From Apostichopus japonicus (taxonomy: Eukaryota; Echinodermata; Holothuroidea; Aspidochirotida; Stichopodidae), in NCBI RefSeq assembly GCF_037975245.1, contig NC_092576.1, forward strand, positions 21,949,611 to 22,013,610: a DNA stretch of 64,000 bases, given 5' to 3'. The notes below the pieces were generated by a model. That model was not told where the DNA came from and searched no databases. It saw only the letters and a program-made list of their open reading frames with translations. Positions 50,827 through 62,244 of this stretch are shown here, one piece after another; within the stretch, counting starts at the first letter, position 1, and each line of letters opens with the position of its first letter. Made by a program: the position numbers and the translations under genes.

Positions 50827-51928
50827 TTTTTAGCTCAGACCAGCATGCTGGTGTGAGCTATTGTTACAGTGCGGCGTATATCACTCTATCCGTCAACAAT
50901 TGGTAAAACCGCTCCCACTCGCACAGTGTTTGGTGGAATTTCATGAAACTTGGACACAAGGACCATTGGGTATAGGGCCATCAGAGATGGTCCGAAATTT
51001 GGGGTCAAAGGTCACCTGTGGGCCGTAATGGGCCATTTTGTGGAAATACGCAAAATGCTTCTCCTCCTACAGATTACATGGTACAATGTTGAGGGTTTGT
51101 CACGATAGTACTATGGAAGTTTTACCTTCAGGGTGTTTATGAATTTGAGATCAAAGATCAACTAGGGGTCTTTTGTGGCCCGGGCCGCGGCCCTATATTT
51201 TCAAATTGCTTCTGTTCGTACAGTGTATGGCCAGTTATAATGACACTTGGTCACAACGTTTCTCGGGAGGAGGGTTACGAGGGGTGTTCGGAAAATTGAG
51301 GTCAAATGTCATTTAGGGGGTCATCGGGGGTCATTCTTTGTAATATTTTCAAATATCTCTATCTCCTCAAGATTTTGATGGATCATATTCAAAGTTGAAC
51401 TGATGATTGTTGGATTGTGTATGAATAAGGTGATGCCTAATAATTTTTGGTCAAAAGTTAATTAATTACAATTAATCCCCATTGTTTAAAAAAATCTGAG
51501 CCTTCACCTTTTGCCAAAGCTCCTTTAATTTGTCTCCCAGTCTCTGCAGTGTTTGTTTACATTTGTGGTTAAGCTCTGCAGAGGCTGTTAGTGGAATTAA
51601 AGCAGGATTGGGAGTTGTTATTAACTGTTGAACTGTAAGCATGAGAGCCCTATAGCCAATCAGCACTTGCCGATTCTTAGAAGTCTTTGAGCCTGAGGTA
51701 TGTAGGCAGCCAGCCAAACTTTTGGGAAGGAGTGCTTGTGAAGTTATGTCTGCTCAGGTAGAGGGGAGAAAGTTTAATAGGGAAGGTCAGTGGTATTGTT
51801 TGAGAGAGTGGATAAAATAGGATTTAAAGGGGGAAAATAGGAATTTGGTGGGCCATAAAGTTTTGTGAGCCCTACATTTTTAAGCTTGAAAAGGTATGAG
51901 CTTCTGCACCATTGGTGCTCTAGTTTTT
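50827..51928 (-). mobile_element. Palindrome-ended interspersed element, copy B (inverted)
   Basis: Reverse-complement match to 19390-20617 over its whole length except for about 130 bases absent here. The 28-bp palindrome is at 50832-50859 and the small hairpin gcacca-t-tggtgc at the other end (about 51907-51919). It carries an 81-aa version of the repeat-borne frame (51717-51472). Confidence 0.75.
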
Positions 51929-52627
51929 GTGTCTGGTTGCAGTCTGTGATTGACATGTTGATGTGGATATCCTGATTCCTTCATATATGCTACATATAAA
52001 GAGGTATCATTCAAAAGGTCTATCAATTTCCATCCCACCACAATACAGTAATTTTGACTTTGGCCCTTTGTTAAAATACTATACATTATACACTACACAA
52101 AACTATGATATGTAGTTTGCATATCACTAGACAATTTTAAACATGAATTTTGAAGTTGTATCGTTTCCCTATTTTTAGTTACCCTGGGCATTTGTCGGTT
52201 GCGACCTCAACTGGAAGGTTTGTAGCAAGTTATATTCAATTGCACCAAAAGTCTGGAAGTTTCTTTGTAACAGGTTGCCAGTTAGCCAAATAGTTTCAGG
52301 GACTCTAATTTACTTTAGGTCTTGTGCTGAGACCTCCGCAATGTGTGAAACTTTAATCGCAGCTTACATTCACTTTTTTTCTAGACTCGGTTGTTTAATC
52401 TTTCACCTTCGGTCCATGCAGCTCTGTGGGTTATTCAGTTGATTATATTAATGTAGCCTAGCGCAGCAGCTGTTGTAAGTTAATAAGCCTAGACGTCCTA
52501 CCAATACCAATACAGTACTACTACTACTACTGACATTTTATTCGACACTATACTGATGCACTATACTGATCGGAACTTTCCACTACGGCTTGGCGTACTA
52601 TTCTAACGCCACCGATCGGAACTGAGA

Positions 52628-52801
52628 TTGGTCTGCAGTGTTATTATTATATTTTCGTATTGGAGGACAGCTTACTTTTTCAGCTTACTATTTCGTATTG
52701 CAGGACTCTTTACTGCTAGTACTAATACTATTATGATTACCAACTTAATGCTGACCTGTAGTGTAACACAAGACGAACATATCAAGAATGCAAGATCAGA
52801 G
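52628..52801 (+). CDS. Weak candidate exon 1 of a small two-exon gene
   Basis: 58 codons from ATG to a gtgagt donor at 52802, phase 0. The N-terminal half is strongly hydrophobic (FSYWRTAYFFSLLFRIAGLF) and could act as a signal or membrane segment. The C-terminal part is polar (TQDEHIKNARSE). No family recognised. It joins in frame to the candidate exon at 53439. Confidence 0.2.
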
Positions 52802-53438
52802 GTGAGTGTATTGATTTCGTAACACTACCTCTGATTGAGAAAACATCAGCTCTAAAGGTCAATATATAACCTGAGATGCAAATTAGGGGAGTGGCCAATA
52901 TACGTGATATATTTACATAGTAAAGTCATATTACTCTGTGTTCCCGCAACACAGAAGGGGGTACTTTGCCTATCCAAATAACGGTTTTGTAAAGTATTAC
53001 CTCGTGTTCGGATAGTATAGCGTTTCATCCAGGGGTTATTTCATGGTCCCAATTTAGAATGTGTGGAGTTTTGGCATAATGGTTGTATATTCAAGGATGT
53101 TAATTTGGCAACGCGTTAATGCACGTTGTGGAACAGGGAGCTAATCCGGGCATTATCCCGTATTGTTGAGGTCTTATTATTTACATTGTATGAGCCCAAT
53201 AATTTACATGATTTTAAATCCCGGAAGTTATTTATGCATATAAGTTTTGAATATCTAGCCATAATGAGTTGTTATAATGTGTAAATGGTCATACTTAATG
53301 TACATCGAGATGGTGACGTTAAAAGCATAATATGCTAAGTACATCTCTTTAAGGGAAGACAATTTGATTAAGATATTTGTTAATCTCATTGACTTCATTA
53401 TTCCTTTTCTAAAGACCTACAGCTTATTTTCTTTTCAG

Positions 53439-53597
53439 AAGAATGACACAATTGTTTTAGTAATATGTAATGTTATGTTTGCGACGTTAAGCAACGTTGC
53501 GGATATGTCAATTATGTTGTCTCAAAGTCATACATGTTGTATAGTAAATGTTAAAACGTTATGCTCGGTTTTGATTTATCATACCGATACTCTTTAG
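53439..53597 (+). CDS. Weak candidate terminal exon
   Basis: A good acceptor (cttattttcttttcag) precedes 53 phase-0 codons containing VLVICNVMFATLSNV and a cysteine pair, ending at taa. An aataaa polyadenylation motif lies at about 53693. The in-frame join with 52628-52801 gives a ~110-aa hydrophobic product of unknown function. Codon texture is not strongly protein-like, so a non-coding transcript is equally possible. Confidence 0.2.
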   Translation, partial: KNDTIVLVICNVMFATLSNVADMSIMLSQSHTCCIVNVKTLCSVLIYHTDTL

Positions 53598-54332
53598 TTA
53601 TTAACAGACTTTTATCTAGTGCATGTCATTTTAGTAAAAATATATATATTTCTGTTTACATACTGGTGTATTTTTTAAAGTTTCTACGTTTGTAATAAAC
53701 GTGGGTACACCAAAAATTAGGATTTTGTCTTTGTTTCTGTATTATTTGGCACACTCAGATCTCCACGACATCTGCGACAATAACAATAAGGAATGATCAG
53801 GATGGAAGGCCCGAACGTTGCAATATATTATCCTCTAGCTTATTATATAATCACATATTTATCAATATATAACACATATGACAATTAGTCGATGATCAAT
53901 TAACAATAAAACGCATTACCAGTTACCGACTATAACCGCAGTCAGTAAGCCCCCTCCACACCCCACCCGGGCCCTGAATACTTTGAGATCATCTAATGCA
54001 TGCACATTGGTGTCTATTTAAAACAAGTGGGAAGTAACACGAATATCTTGAAACCCTTTTTTTTTAGTTCAGACAGCTTCAGTATTTTGCCTTTTTGAAT
54101 ATTGATCATAATACTGCCCTCTATTAATGGTGCTGAGAGTACAGACAGTGTTACCCAAAGGTTTCTTGAAACTTCAATGAAAACATTAAACATGACCCTT
54201 AAGTTGACCTTTGACTTTAAACATCATTTTTATGGTTACTTTTCTTAACATGTTAAAGTGCATCACATTGATAGAAATAATCTCAATATACAAAATACTG
54301 CATAGTCATATTTTGTCTAGTGATTGCATACG

Positions 54333-55000
54333 TTTTGGTTGCCATGGTATCCGTACAACAGAACAACGAAGCGTTTAGCAGAGCAACACATGCTTATACA
54401 ATTGTTTCTTTCTATTTTATAATGTATTCCCATTTAACACTTATACAATAACCCACCCCACACCACCGCAACCCACCCCCCCCAAAAGAAAAAGATGATT
54501 TTAACCCTTGAAATGGAGTAATAAGAGCAGCTCCTCTTTCTTTCATGTGTGCAAATGACTAAATCATAGCCAGCATTACCACGCTGAAGAACAGCTGAAG
54601 AATAAACCAGTTTCATGTTTTAACCATAAAACAAGATCTGTCCTTTCATAATATATAAGCCTGCTTAGTTTTGGTTACCATGGTATCCGTACAACAGAAC
54701 AACAAAGCGGGTTAGTAGAGCTACACATACTACTACAGATTTTCTTTCTATTTTATATTTTATTCCCATTTACCACTAAAACAATAACCCCCACCCCCCC
54801 CCCCCAAGAAACAAATTAGATCGGTTCCCTTAAAATGGAGTAATAAAAGCAGCTCCGCTTGTTTCAATATGTGCAAATGACCAAAATCATGCAACATTAT
54901 TGCGCTGAAAAACAGCTGAACAATAAACCAGTTTCATGGTTTCACCTAAAAACAAGATCTGTCCTTACATTATATCTAAGCCTGCTTAGACTCACACACT
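54333..55000. repeat. ~336-bp tandem duplication
   Basis: ggtatccgtacaacagaacaa starts equivalent segments in units beginning near 54333 and 54669. Each contains a C-rich run, ggagtaata, gcagctcc and acaagatctgtcc in order. A third short match (ggttaccatggtatctatac) occurs at about 56310. Confidence 0.85.
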
Positions 55001-55270
55001 TATGTTAGTCACGTATACACTATTAAAGATACATAAAAATGTATGCAAGTGATCCTTCAACACCCCTGAAGTATTTTCAGGAACAATGGTAATTTATTAG
55101 CAAGATTTAATTCAAATGGAGGTTACCACAATTGAAATGTCTAGTTTCAGATTTAAAATCAAGGTGATGTTTCAGTCATAGCGTTGCTTGGACCATTTTG
55201 ATCGCGAGGGATAATTCTAACTTCAATAACGGTGTATCAAAAAGAAAAAATCCGATTAAAAATTCTCAAA
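55001..55270. repeat. Fragment of the 2140-3210 repeat family
   Basis: gtcacgtatacacta, ttattagcaagattt and tcgcgagggataattc occur in the same order as at 3015-3160. Confidence 0.7.
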
Positions 55271-57282
55271 ATTGTATTCTGCAACATATTTACAGCTCTT
55301 TCGTTAACTAATTATTCCTTTAAGCGTTTTCATTGGACAATTCCTAGAGTATAAAGAAGACATGACTATTCGTATGGAGCACCTACTGTAGCCCGTAATT
55401 ATTGATATTTAAGTTAAATCCAACAGAAATTCCCATAATCCTCATATCTTGCCAAAAAAAGAATGGAAAAAAGCCATTTATAAATTATTTTCTTTGCATT
55501 GCTGTAAAGTTTATTAAAAAACAATCACGTGAACCCTTTTCGGATTATTTTCAGTAACTTTAGCTTTCAATTATTTATTAATCTTTTCCTCTCTTATATT
55601 TATGTTCGTATTGATGTACATAGTTTTATATTCTCAGTCTTTGGTTCTCCTATTTATAAATATTTTTATATTTTAACTGGTGATAACGGAAATGAATGAA
55701 CAATATATGCGACTTTTTTTTACAAATTCGAGTTAGATATTTCTTACAGAAGAAAGTGTACATGTAATTTGTGCAACGGTATGGCAATATTGTAGTATGA
55801 AATATGAATCTGAACACTTTTAATTAGCATCAGCAGGCGATGAGAATAGAAACAACTTCAGCCCCAAGTATCACATGTATAAGAAGGTGAAGCTAGTATA
55901 TGTACGTATGTTATGAACTATGTCATAGGTCTGATTTAGTTCCGATGCTGGGTAAAAAGCAACAGATTTCTCATGAGTTCAAGCATCTATCCGAGTTTAA
56001 CTTTTGAGTGCTATTGGATGGCGAATAAGTTGATACTGTAAGCGGAACCAGCTATTGTTAATGCTACATTCGTTAAGTTAGTCTTGTCATCCAACCATTG
56101 CTTGAAACGAATCATCCAGCTTCTCCAAAGGAGAGTTTACTGTACATCTATAAGATGCTTTTTAACAAAATGCAGAAAGCGATATACGGCAAAGGCTTAG
56201 AATCATTAACTCTGTGATGCAGTATCTTGAAAAAAAAATCAGATTCATGTGCGTGATATTTTTGAACATTGGGTTCGTATACAGCGACACAAAATACGTG
56301 TCTAGTTCTTTGGTTACCATGGTATCTATACAACGGAACTGCAGAAGGAAAAGTGACCCCACATACTGGATGGCGGAGAACGGTGAGTCTGATGTTTACA
56401 AGAATTTATTTTACATATGCACTCCACACACAGATGATAGGTAATGAAAACCAATTTCTGATATGATATTAAAACCATACAAAGGAAACCATGGTTGAAT
56501 CACCCTGCTTCGCATAGGTCAGGTCCTCCTCATTTTAACCTTGAAACTCTTTGTTGTTAATGTCATATATACAGTAGTGTACCTGGAACCGTTGCAAAAA
56601 CATTTACCTTGATAAATAAATGTTTAAACAACAAATATCATTTAAATCTCATGAAGCTATTAGTAAGAACACTTTTAATTTATTAGCAAAATGTAATTCA
56701 ATTGTACCTCACTCATGTTTACACTCATCTGGGTAAATAATAACTTAAATTATAGTTACCATTCAAACCCCTTGAAACTATAAGAGACAACCGAGTTCAT
56801 AATTGAGTAAGATAGAACATAGAAGAAAGGGTAGCAATAATGGATTTTTACAAGTTATGTATTCTGTGCTGTTTCTGTTATAATCTGCTGGTAACAAATT
56901 TGACCCTTAACGAAAGGAGAAGGAAACATAATGCTACTTCAGTCCACAAAAATCCCACCAGGGCAAATTAAAGTAATTTTTTTAACAAACAAATATCTGT
57001 GACACTAAATTCGTGGTACACAAATTGTTTAAATTTGGTTAAACAACAAATAATTCCCTAATCAGGGTAATCACGTGATTGTAACAACGAATGTAGATCG
57101 CTTAGCTTGTTGCGGGTATCAAATAATCCTGTGAATATTACATGGTTTCGTCAAATTGTACAAAATATTACGTAATCGGTAGTTCTTATTTTATTTTAGT
57201 AAAAAAGTTCATCTAGGGACTCAATTGTCACCTTTATTGTTTTTAATCATAACCCAACTTATTTACTTATAATAAGGGCAGC
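55271..57282. other. No gene recognised
   Basis: Only short frames overlapping one another at 56148-56466. A donor-like gtgagt at about 56384 lacks a convincing exon. Confidence 0.4.
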
Positions 57283-57660
57283 TATACGGGGGCATCTGTA
57301 CGGGGCAGCTATATTGGGGCTGCTATACAGGGCAGCAATACGGAAGTAGCTATAAAGGGGCAGTAATACGAGGGCAGATAGACAGGGCAGCTATACATGG
57401 GCAGATATAAAGGGGCATTAATTCAGGGGCAGCTATACAGAGACAGCTATATAGGTGCAGCTCGACGCGGCAACTACACCGATGCAAATATACGGGGCAG
57501 CTATACAAGGGTAGCTATACGGTGGCAGCAATACGGAGGAAGCTATATGGGGCAGCTACACGGGGCAGCTATACCTGGACAGAAATACGGGACATATTTA
57601 CAGAAGGCAGCTATACAGGGGCAGCTATAGGGTTAGCTATACAAAGAAAGCTACAATAAT
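57283..57660. repeat. 13-bp minisatellite (ggggcagctatac)
   Basis: Some 28 imperfect units of about 13 bp. The 77-aa frame across it (57397-57630) is an artefact of the repeat. Confidence 0.9.
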
Positions 57661-58097
57661 GTACAGGGTCGGTTAAGAATATTGTTTTACAACTGTTGTA
57701 TGGGATATGGCTAATATGTCACTGAAATTAAATTAACGTAAAATCAGCTGACATGTTCATGACACTCTATACGGTCATTGGAAACCAAACTTGAAGATCA
57801 ATATATGTACATTCACAACCCACACAAATAGAAACACAACATAAACATCAAAATATTGCACAATATGTAACAAACCTGCAGTTTAAAGGTATGTATTTTA
57901 ACTATATAGGCCTATATTTACAATACTTGTAATATCAACAGCGTCACTGATATGGAAGTGATACAGGTGTCCCAGTATAAGATTAGTGTTGTTAGCGCTG
58001 AATGATATTCAGGAAAACAAGGCTCCCGCCCATCACTCTATATTTTATGCAGGCTACACCCAGCCCCTCCCCACCATCTTGATATTAATAATGAATG

Positions 58098-60446
58098 TGA
58101 ATGAAAAAAATAAGAGGGTGGACTTTTATATCAGCAGTAGCTGACATAAAGGTGAATTATCTCTTACCTGCCATCGACCGGTCTGTAAATTCAGATGGCT
58201 AGAAGAATTAGAATAGATGTCCTCATTCCAAACTGTAGGAATAAAATGAAAGAGAGTTCTGTAAAGTATCAGTGCTTACTTAATTTTTATTGGTCTGTTT
58301 TGAAATCGTAAACATTATGATAACCGGATTAGCTGAGTAATCAATCTAGTTGATTCCTTAAATATGATCTTATCAGTTTCCTACCATTATCATCTCAGTA
58401 ATATATCTGATCAACTTATCATCCTTATATCTCAGTAAGATTACCGATCGGTTTACTATCATTATCATCTCAGTAATATAGCTAATCAGTTTATAATCCT
58501 TATATCTCAGTAAGATTACCGATCGGTTTACTATCATTATCATCTCAGTAATATAGCTGATCAGTTTATAATCCTTATATCTGAGTAAGATTACCGATCT
58601 GTTTACCATCATTATCATCTCAGTAATATAGCTGATCAGTTTATAATCCTTATATCTCAATAAGATTACCGATCGATTTACTGTCAATATCATCTCAGTA
58701 ATATAGCTGATCAGTTTATAATCCGTATATCTGAGTAAGATTACCGATCGGTTTACTATCATTATAATCTCAGTAATATAGCTGATCAGTTTATAATACT
58801 TATATCTCAGTAAGATCACCGATCGGTTACCATCATTATCATCTCAGTAATATAGCTAATCAGTTTATAATCCTTATATCTGAGTAAGATTACCGATCGG
58901 TTTACTATCATTATCATCTCAGTAATATAGCTGATCAGTTTATAATCCTTATATCTCAGTAAGATTACCGATCGGTTTACCATCATTATCATCTCAATAA
59001 CATAGCTGATCAGTTTATAATCCTTATATCTGAGTAAGATTACCGATCAGTTTACTATCATTATAATCTCAGTAATATAGCTGATCAGTTTATAATCCTT
59101 ATATCTCAGTAAGATTGCCGATCGGTTACCATCATTATCATCTCAGTAATATAGCTGATCAGTTTATAATCCTTATATCTCAGTAAGATTGCCGATCGGT
59201 TACCATCATTATCATCTCAGTAATATAGCTGATCAGTTTATAATCCTTATATCTTAGTAAGATTACCGATCAGTTTACCATCATTATCATCTCAGTAATA
59301 TAGCTGATCATTTTATAACCCTCATATCTCAGTAAGATTACCGATCGGTTTACCATCATTATCATCTCAGTAATATAGCTGATCAGTTTATAATCCTTAT
59401 ATCTCAGTAAGATTACCGATCTGTTTACCATCATTATCATCTCAGTAATATAGCTAATCAGTTTATAATCCTTATATCTGAGTAAGATTACCGATCAGTT
59501 TACCATCATTATCATCTCAGTAATATAGCTGATCAGTTTATAATCCTTATATCTCAGTAAGATTACCGATCTGTTTACCATCATTATCATCTCGGTAATA
59601 TAGCTGATCAGTTTATAATCCTTATATCTCAGTAAGATTACCGATCGGTTTACTATCATTATCATCTCAGTAATATAGCTAATCAGTTTATAATCCTTAT
59701 ATCTGAGTAAGATTACCGATCGGTTTACTATCATTATAATCTCAGTAATATAGCTGATCAGTTTGTAATCCTTATATCTCAGTAAGATTACCGATCGGTT
59801 TACCATCATTATCATCTCAGTAATATAGCTAATCAGTTTATAATCCTTATATCTCAGTAAGATTACCGATCGGTTTACTATCATTATCATCTCGGTTTTC
59901 TACTTGATTACTTTACAACCATTGTCCTCTTAGTTATATAACATATCAGTTTAGACTGGTTATCATCACTTTAAAACAACTGATCAACTGTAGACTTATC
60001 CTAATTAACACATGTAAATCTTCACTACGACAAGAAATCGAATATTGATAGTCGAGTATTCGATGCTCAGATCAAAATGTAAGAATCCAAGAGATGATGA
60101 ACTGATCAAAGAACACTCAACATCAGTGATGTCATCAAAGATCATGAAATCTACTATGATAATAAAAAAGAAAACTAGAAGTATTTGTAATTACTGTAAT
60201 ATGGAGTAAAATTATGGAGCTACAAGACTAGACATTCATCGTCATAATCACATTTCCGATGTCCTATGAGTATGTCAGTTGTATAAACTCATGTGTGTAT
60301 ATCTTGTTTCCAGCCACTTTCTTAGGTATGTTTGTTTTTAACTGTATGAAGCCTAAAGACATCACTCTCTATACACAAACATTGTGGAGGAGGAATATAT
60401 CTATATTCTAACATCGTGTTATTATGACTCGACATACACAATGATA
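58098..60446. repeat. Minisatellite-bearing interspersed repeat, copy 3 (expanded)
   Basis: Flanks match copy 1 (5064-6046) on both sides of the satellite. On the right the match runs to acacaatgata, where the DIRS element begins. The interior minisatellite is expanded to about 20 units. Confidence 0.9.
58376..59893. repeat. 75-bp minisatellite, about 20 units
   Basis: The unit runs from gtttaccatcattatcatc through agtaatatagctgatcagtt and cttatatctcagtaagatta to ccgatcg. Units differ by point changes. A few units lack one t (gatcggttacc) and are 74 bp. Because 75 is 25 codons, the minus strand gives periodic frames of 148 and 131 aa (58373-58819 and 59495-59890), which are not evidence of a protein. 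Units contain ctgatcag and ccgatcgg palindromes. Confidence 0.97.
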
Positions 60447-61080
60447 TTCCAAAACTTACTGGTTTGGATATTTACGAGTGACGAGCTTACCTGTCTCCTC
60501 ACAACCTTAGCACCTCATTCTACCGTGCCTATAAAGTCCTGGTAAATAAATAACACTGTGCGCCCTCTATGACCGGACCCCCCTTCCGGTCCCTCCTCCT
60601 TTCTCATGAGACCATTCCTAAAGAGTGGCCTCACGGACACGGGAGTGGGGGTGGCAAGGTCTGGCCACCCCCAACGACCCCCGTCGAGTTAACTTCCCAA
60701 AGTGAACCCCTAACAAAAAATTCACTGACGCCTTCTTAGCAGGGGGGAGTGTAACCCTCCCCGGCGCAGCGGGAAGGGGGGACACTCTCCTGAACCCTGC
60801 AGGCGGAACTACCCCTTACACTAACAAGGAGCCTAAAGATTTACGGTCCGCCACTTGTTACCCTTAGATCAACTTAGGTGAGAACGTAAGTGGAAGACTA
60901 TGTACGCAAACGCATACGGAAACACATAGGTACACTCACCGATAGACATAGTCGATGGCTCTCTGGTGGATGGTGGTTCTGTCTATCTGGTGTGAAGCAA
61001 GGAGTCATGAGTCAAGTCGAGCGACCGCTCCTCCGTCCGGCTGTGTCCCACCACCCTCTCGGGGGAGGGAGGCGGGAATG
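60447..61080 (-). repeat. Terminal repeat of the DIRS element
   Basis: The outer 51 bases (60447-60497, starting ttccaaaacttactgg) are the exact reverse complement of 61081-61131. The following gcttacctgtctcctcac (60485 to 60514) recurs directly at 61149-61178. The rest is non-coding and GC-rich. Confidence 0.85.
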
Positions 61081-61178
61081 GAGACAGGTAAGCTCGTCAC
61101 TCGTAAATATCCAAACCAGTAAGTTTTGGAATATTTACTTCGCTCCTCGCTTACCTGTCTCCTCACAACCTTAGCACC
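61081..61178. repeat. Internal complementary region of the DIRS element
   Basis: 61081-61131 complements this end of the element (51 of 51). 61149-61178 repeats the terminal-repeat motif in direct orientation and presumably corresponds to the opposite terminus outside the window. In DIRS elements this region templates completion of the ends and circle closure. It overlaps the last bases of the recombinase frame. Confidence 0.85.
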
Positions 61179-62244
61179 GAGTGGCACTGCCCGATGGTGG
61201 GAGGCCCGAGGGGTGGGACCTGTTACCCACCGGACCTCGCATCACCGCGCTACCAAATGCCGCTTCGGCATGTAAAGGGTCGGTCAAGTAGCAGGCGACG
61301 AACGTAGTTGGAGTTTTCCACGCTGCTGCTTTGAGTATGTCCTCTACCGGGATTCCGGCGAATAGGGCTGTAGAGGCCGCGACCCCTCTGACGTCGTGAG
61401 CCCTTGGTCGGGAGGTCCCTGATGTGAACGGGCGTATGATCTCTACTAGCCACCTGGATAGAGTGTCTTTGGAGGCCGCTGCGTAGGGTGGTCGTGGTAT
61501 GATGAAGAGAGAAGTTGATTGTCTTAACTTCTCTGTCTTGTTCAGGTACCACTTCAGTGCCCTGACTGGACACCATCGTTTGTCCTCGGCTACTGATGAC
61601 ATGGTCTTAATTTCCGGGATGAAAATGTCTCCTGGCAAGAAGGTCAAGGTCTGGTTCTTTGCAATAAATGACGGGTCTGGAACCATCCTCACCCCGTGGC
61701 CCTCAAATCTGATGTGATTCTGCTTGGTGGATAGGGCGTGGAGGCAACTCCTCCTTCTTGCTGACGCAACTGCGACGAGGAAGAGTGTCTTTTTTGTGAG
61801 GGCAGCCAGGGAGGCGTTAGCCATTGGTTCGTATGGTGGTCCTGCCAGGGCATGTAACACTGCTGAGAGTCCCCAGGAGGGGGCCAGCCGTCTGATCTGT
61901 GGGCGACGATTCGCCATGCCTTTGATGAGTTGTGCAATGTACGGGTTATTGCTCAGTGTGGAGCCATCTGGGAAGCCCTGGTGGATGGCAGCGATGGCCG
62001 ACCTGTAATTCCTGATAGTGGAGACTTGTTTCCCTTCTCCGAAGAGTGAGAGGAGGAACTCGGCTATCTGTGTCACAGAGGCAGCAGGCAGCAGTATCTG
62101 TCTCGGTCGGCACCATTGGTCGAACTTCCGCAGACGGGAATCGTAAGTCGCTGCGGTCGTTCCCCTTCTAGCGTCGGCTGCCATCGCGGCAGCTGCTTCT
62201 GAAAAGCCTCTCTGTCGTAGGGAAGACCGGACAGCCTCCAGGCA
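61171..62244 (-). CDS. Tyrosine recombinase of the DIRS element
   Basis: About 357 aa of recognisable protein. An N-terminal SAM-like DNA-binding part (TYDSRLRKFDQWC, then FLLSLFGEGKQVSTIRNYRS) precedes the catalytic domain. The catalytic set is visible: first Arg in SARRRSCLHAL, H-x-x-R in AHDVRG, Trp in AAAWKT and the Tyr nucleophile in FVACYLTD. The enzyme would integrate a circular DNA copy by strand exchange. The frame stays open upstream to 63711, but that part overlaps the RT gene out of frame and is not protein-like. It overlaps the RT frame by about 170 bp, and no methionine stands at the expected start. The first candidate is MAADARR (about 62184). Expression may need re-initiation or frameshifting. 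No stop interrupts the domain, so the copy looks intact. Confidence 0.9.
   Translation of the reverse strand, partial: CLEAVRSSLRQRGFSEAAAAMAADARRGTTAATYDSRLRKFDQWCRPRQILLPAASVTQIAEFLLSLFGEGKQVSTIRNYRSAIAAIHQGFPDGSTLSNNPYIAQLIKGMANRRPQIRRLAPSWGLSAVLHALAGPPYEPMANASLAALTKKTLFLVAVASARRRSCLHALSTKQNHIRFEGHGVRMVPDPSFIAKNQTLTFLPGDIFIPEIKTMSSVAEDKRWCPVRALKWYLNKTEKLRQSTSLFIIPRPPYAAASKDTLSRWLVEIIRPFTSGTSRPRAHDVRGVAASTALFAGIPVEDILKAAAWKTPTTFVACYLTDPLHAEAAFGSAVMRGPVGNRSHPSGLPPSGSATRC

Noticed and set aside
57397-57630. 77-aa Gly/Tyr/Gln-rich frame
   Set aside because: Produced by the 13-bp minisatellite.
58373-59890. 148- and 131-aa minus-strand frames with a perfect 25-residue period
   Set aside because: They follow directly from the 75-bp minisatellite. 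Units with one missing base break the frame, and the array is non-coding in the shorter family copies.
58376-59893. CRISPR-like array
   Set aside because: Units are contiguous 75-bp repeats without unique spacers, in a eukaryotic genome.
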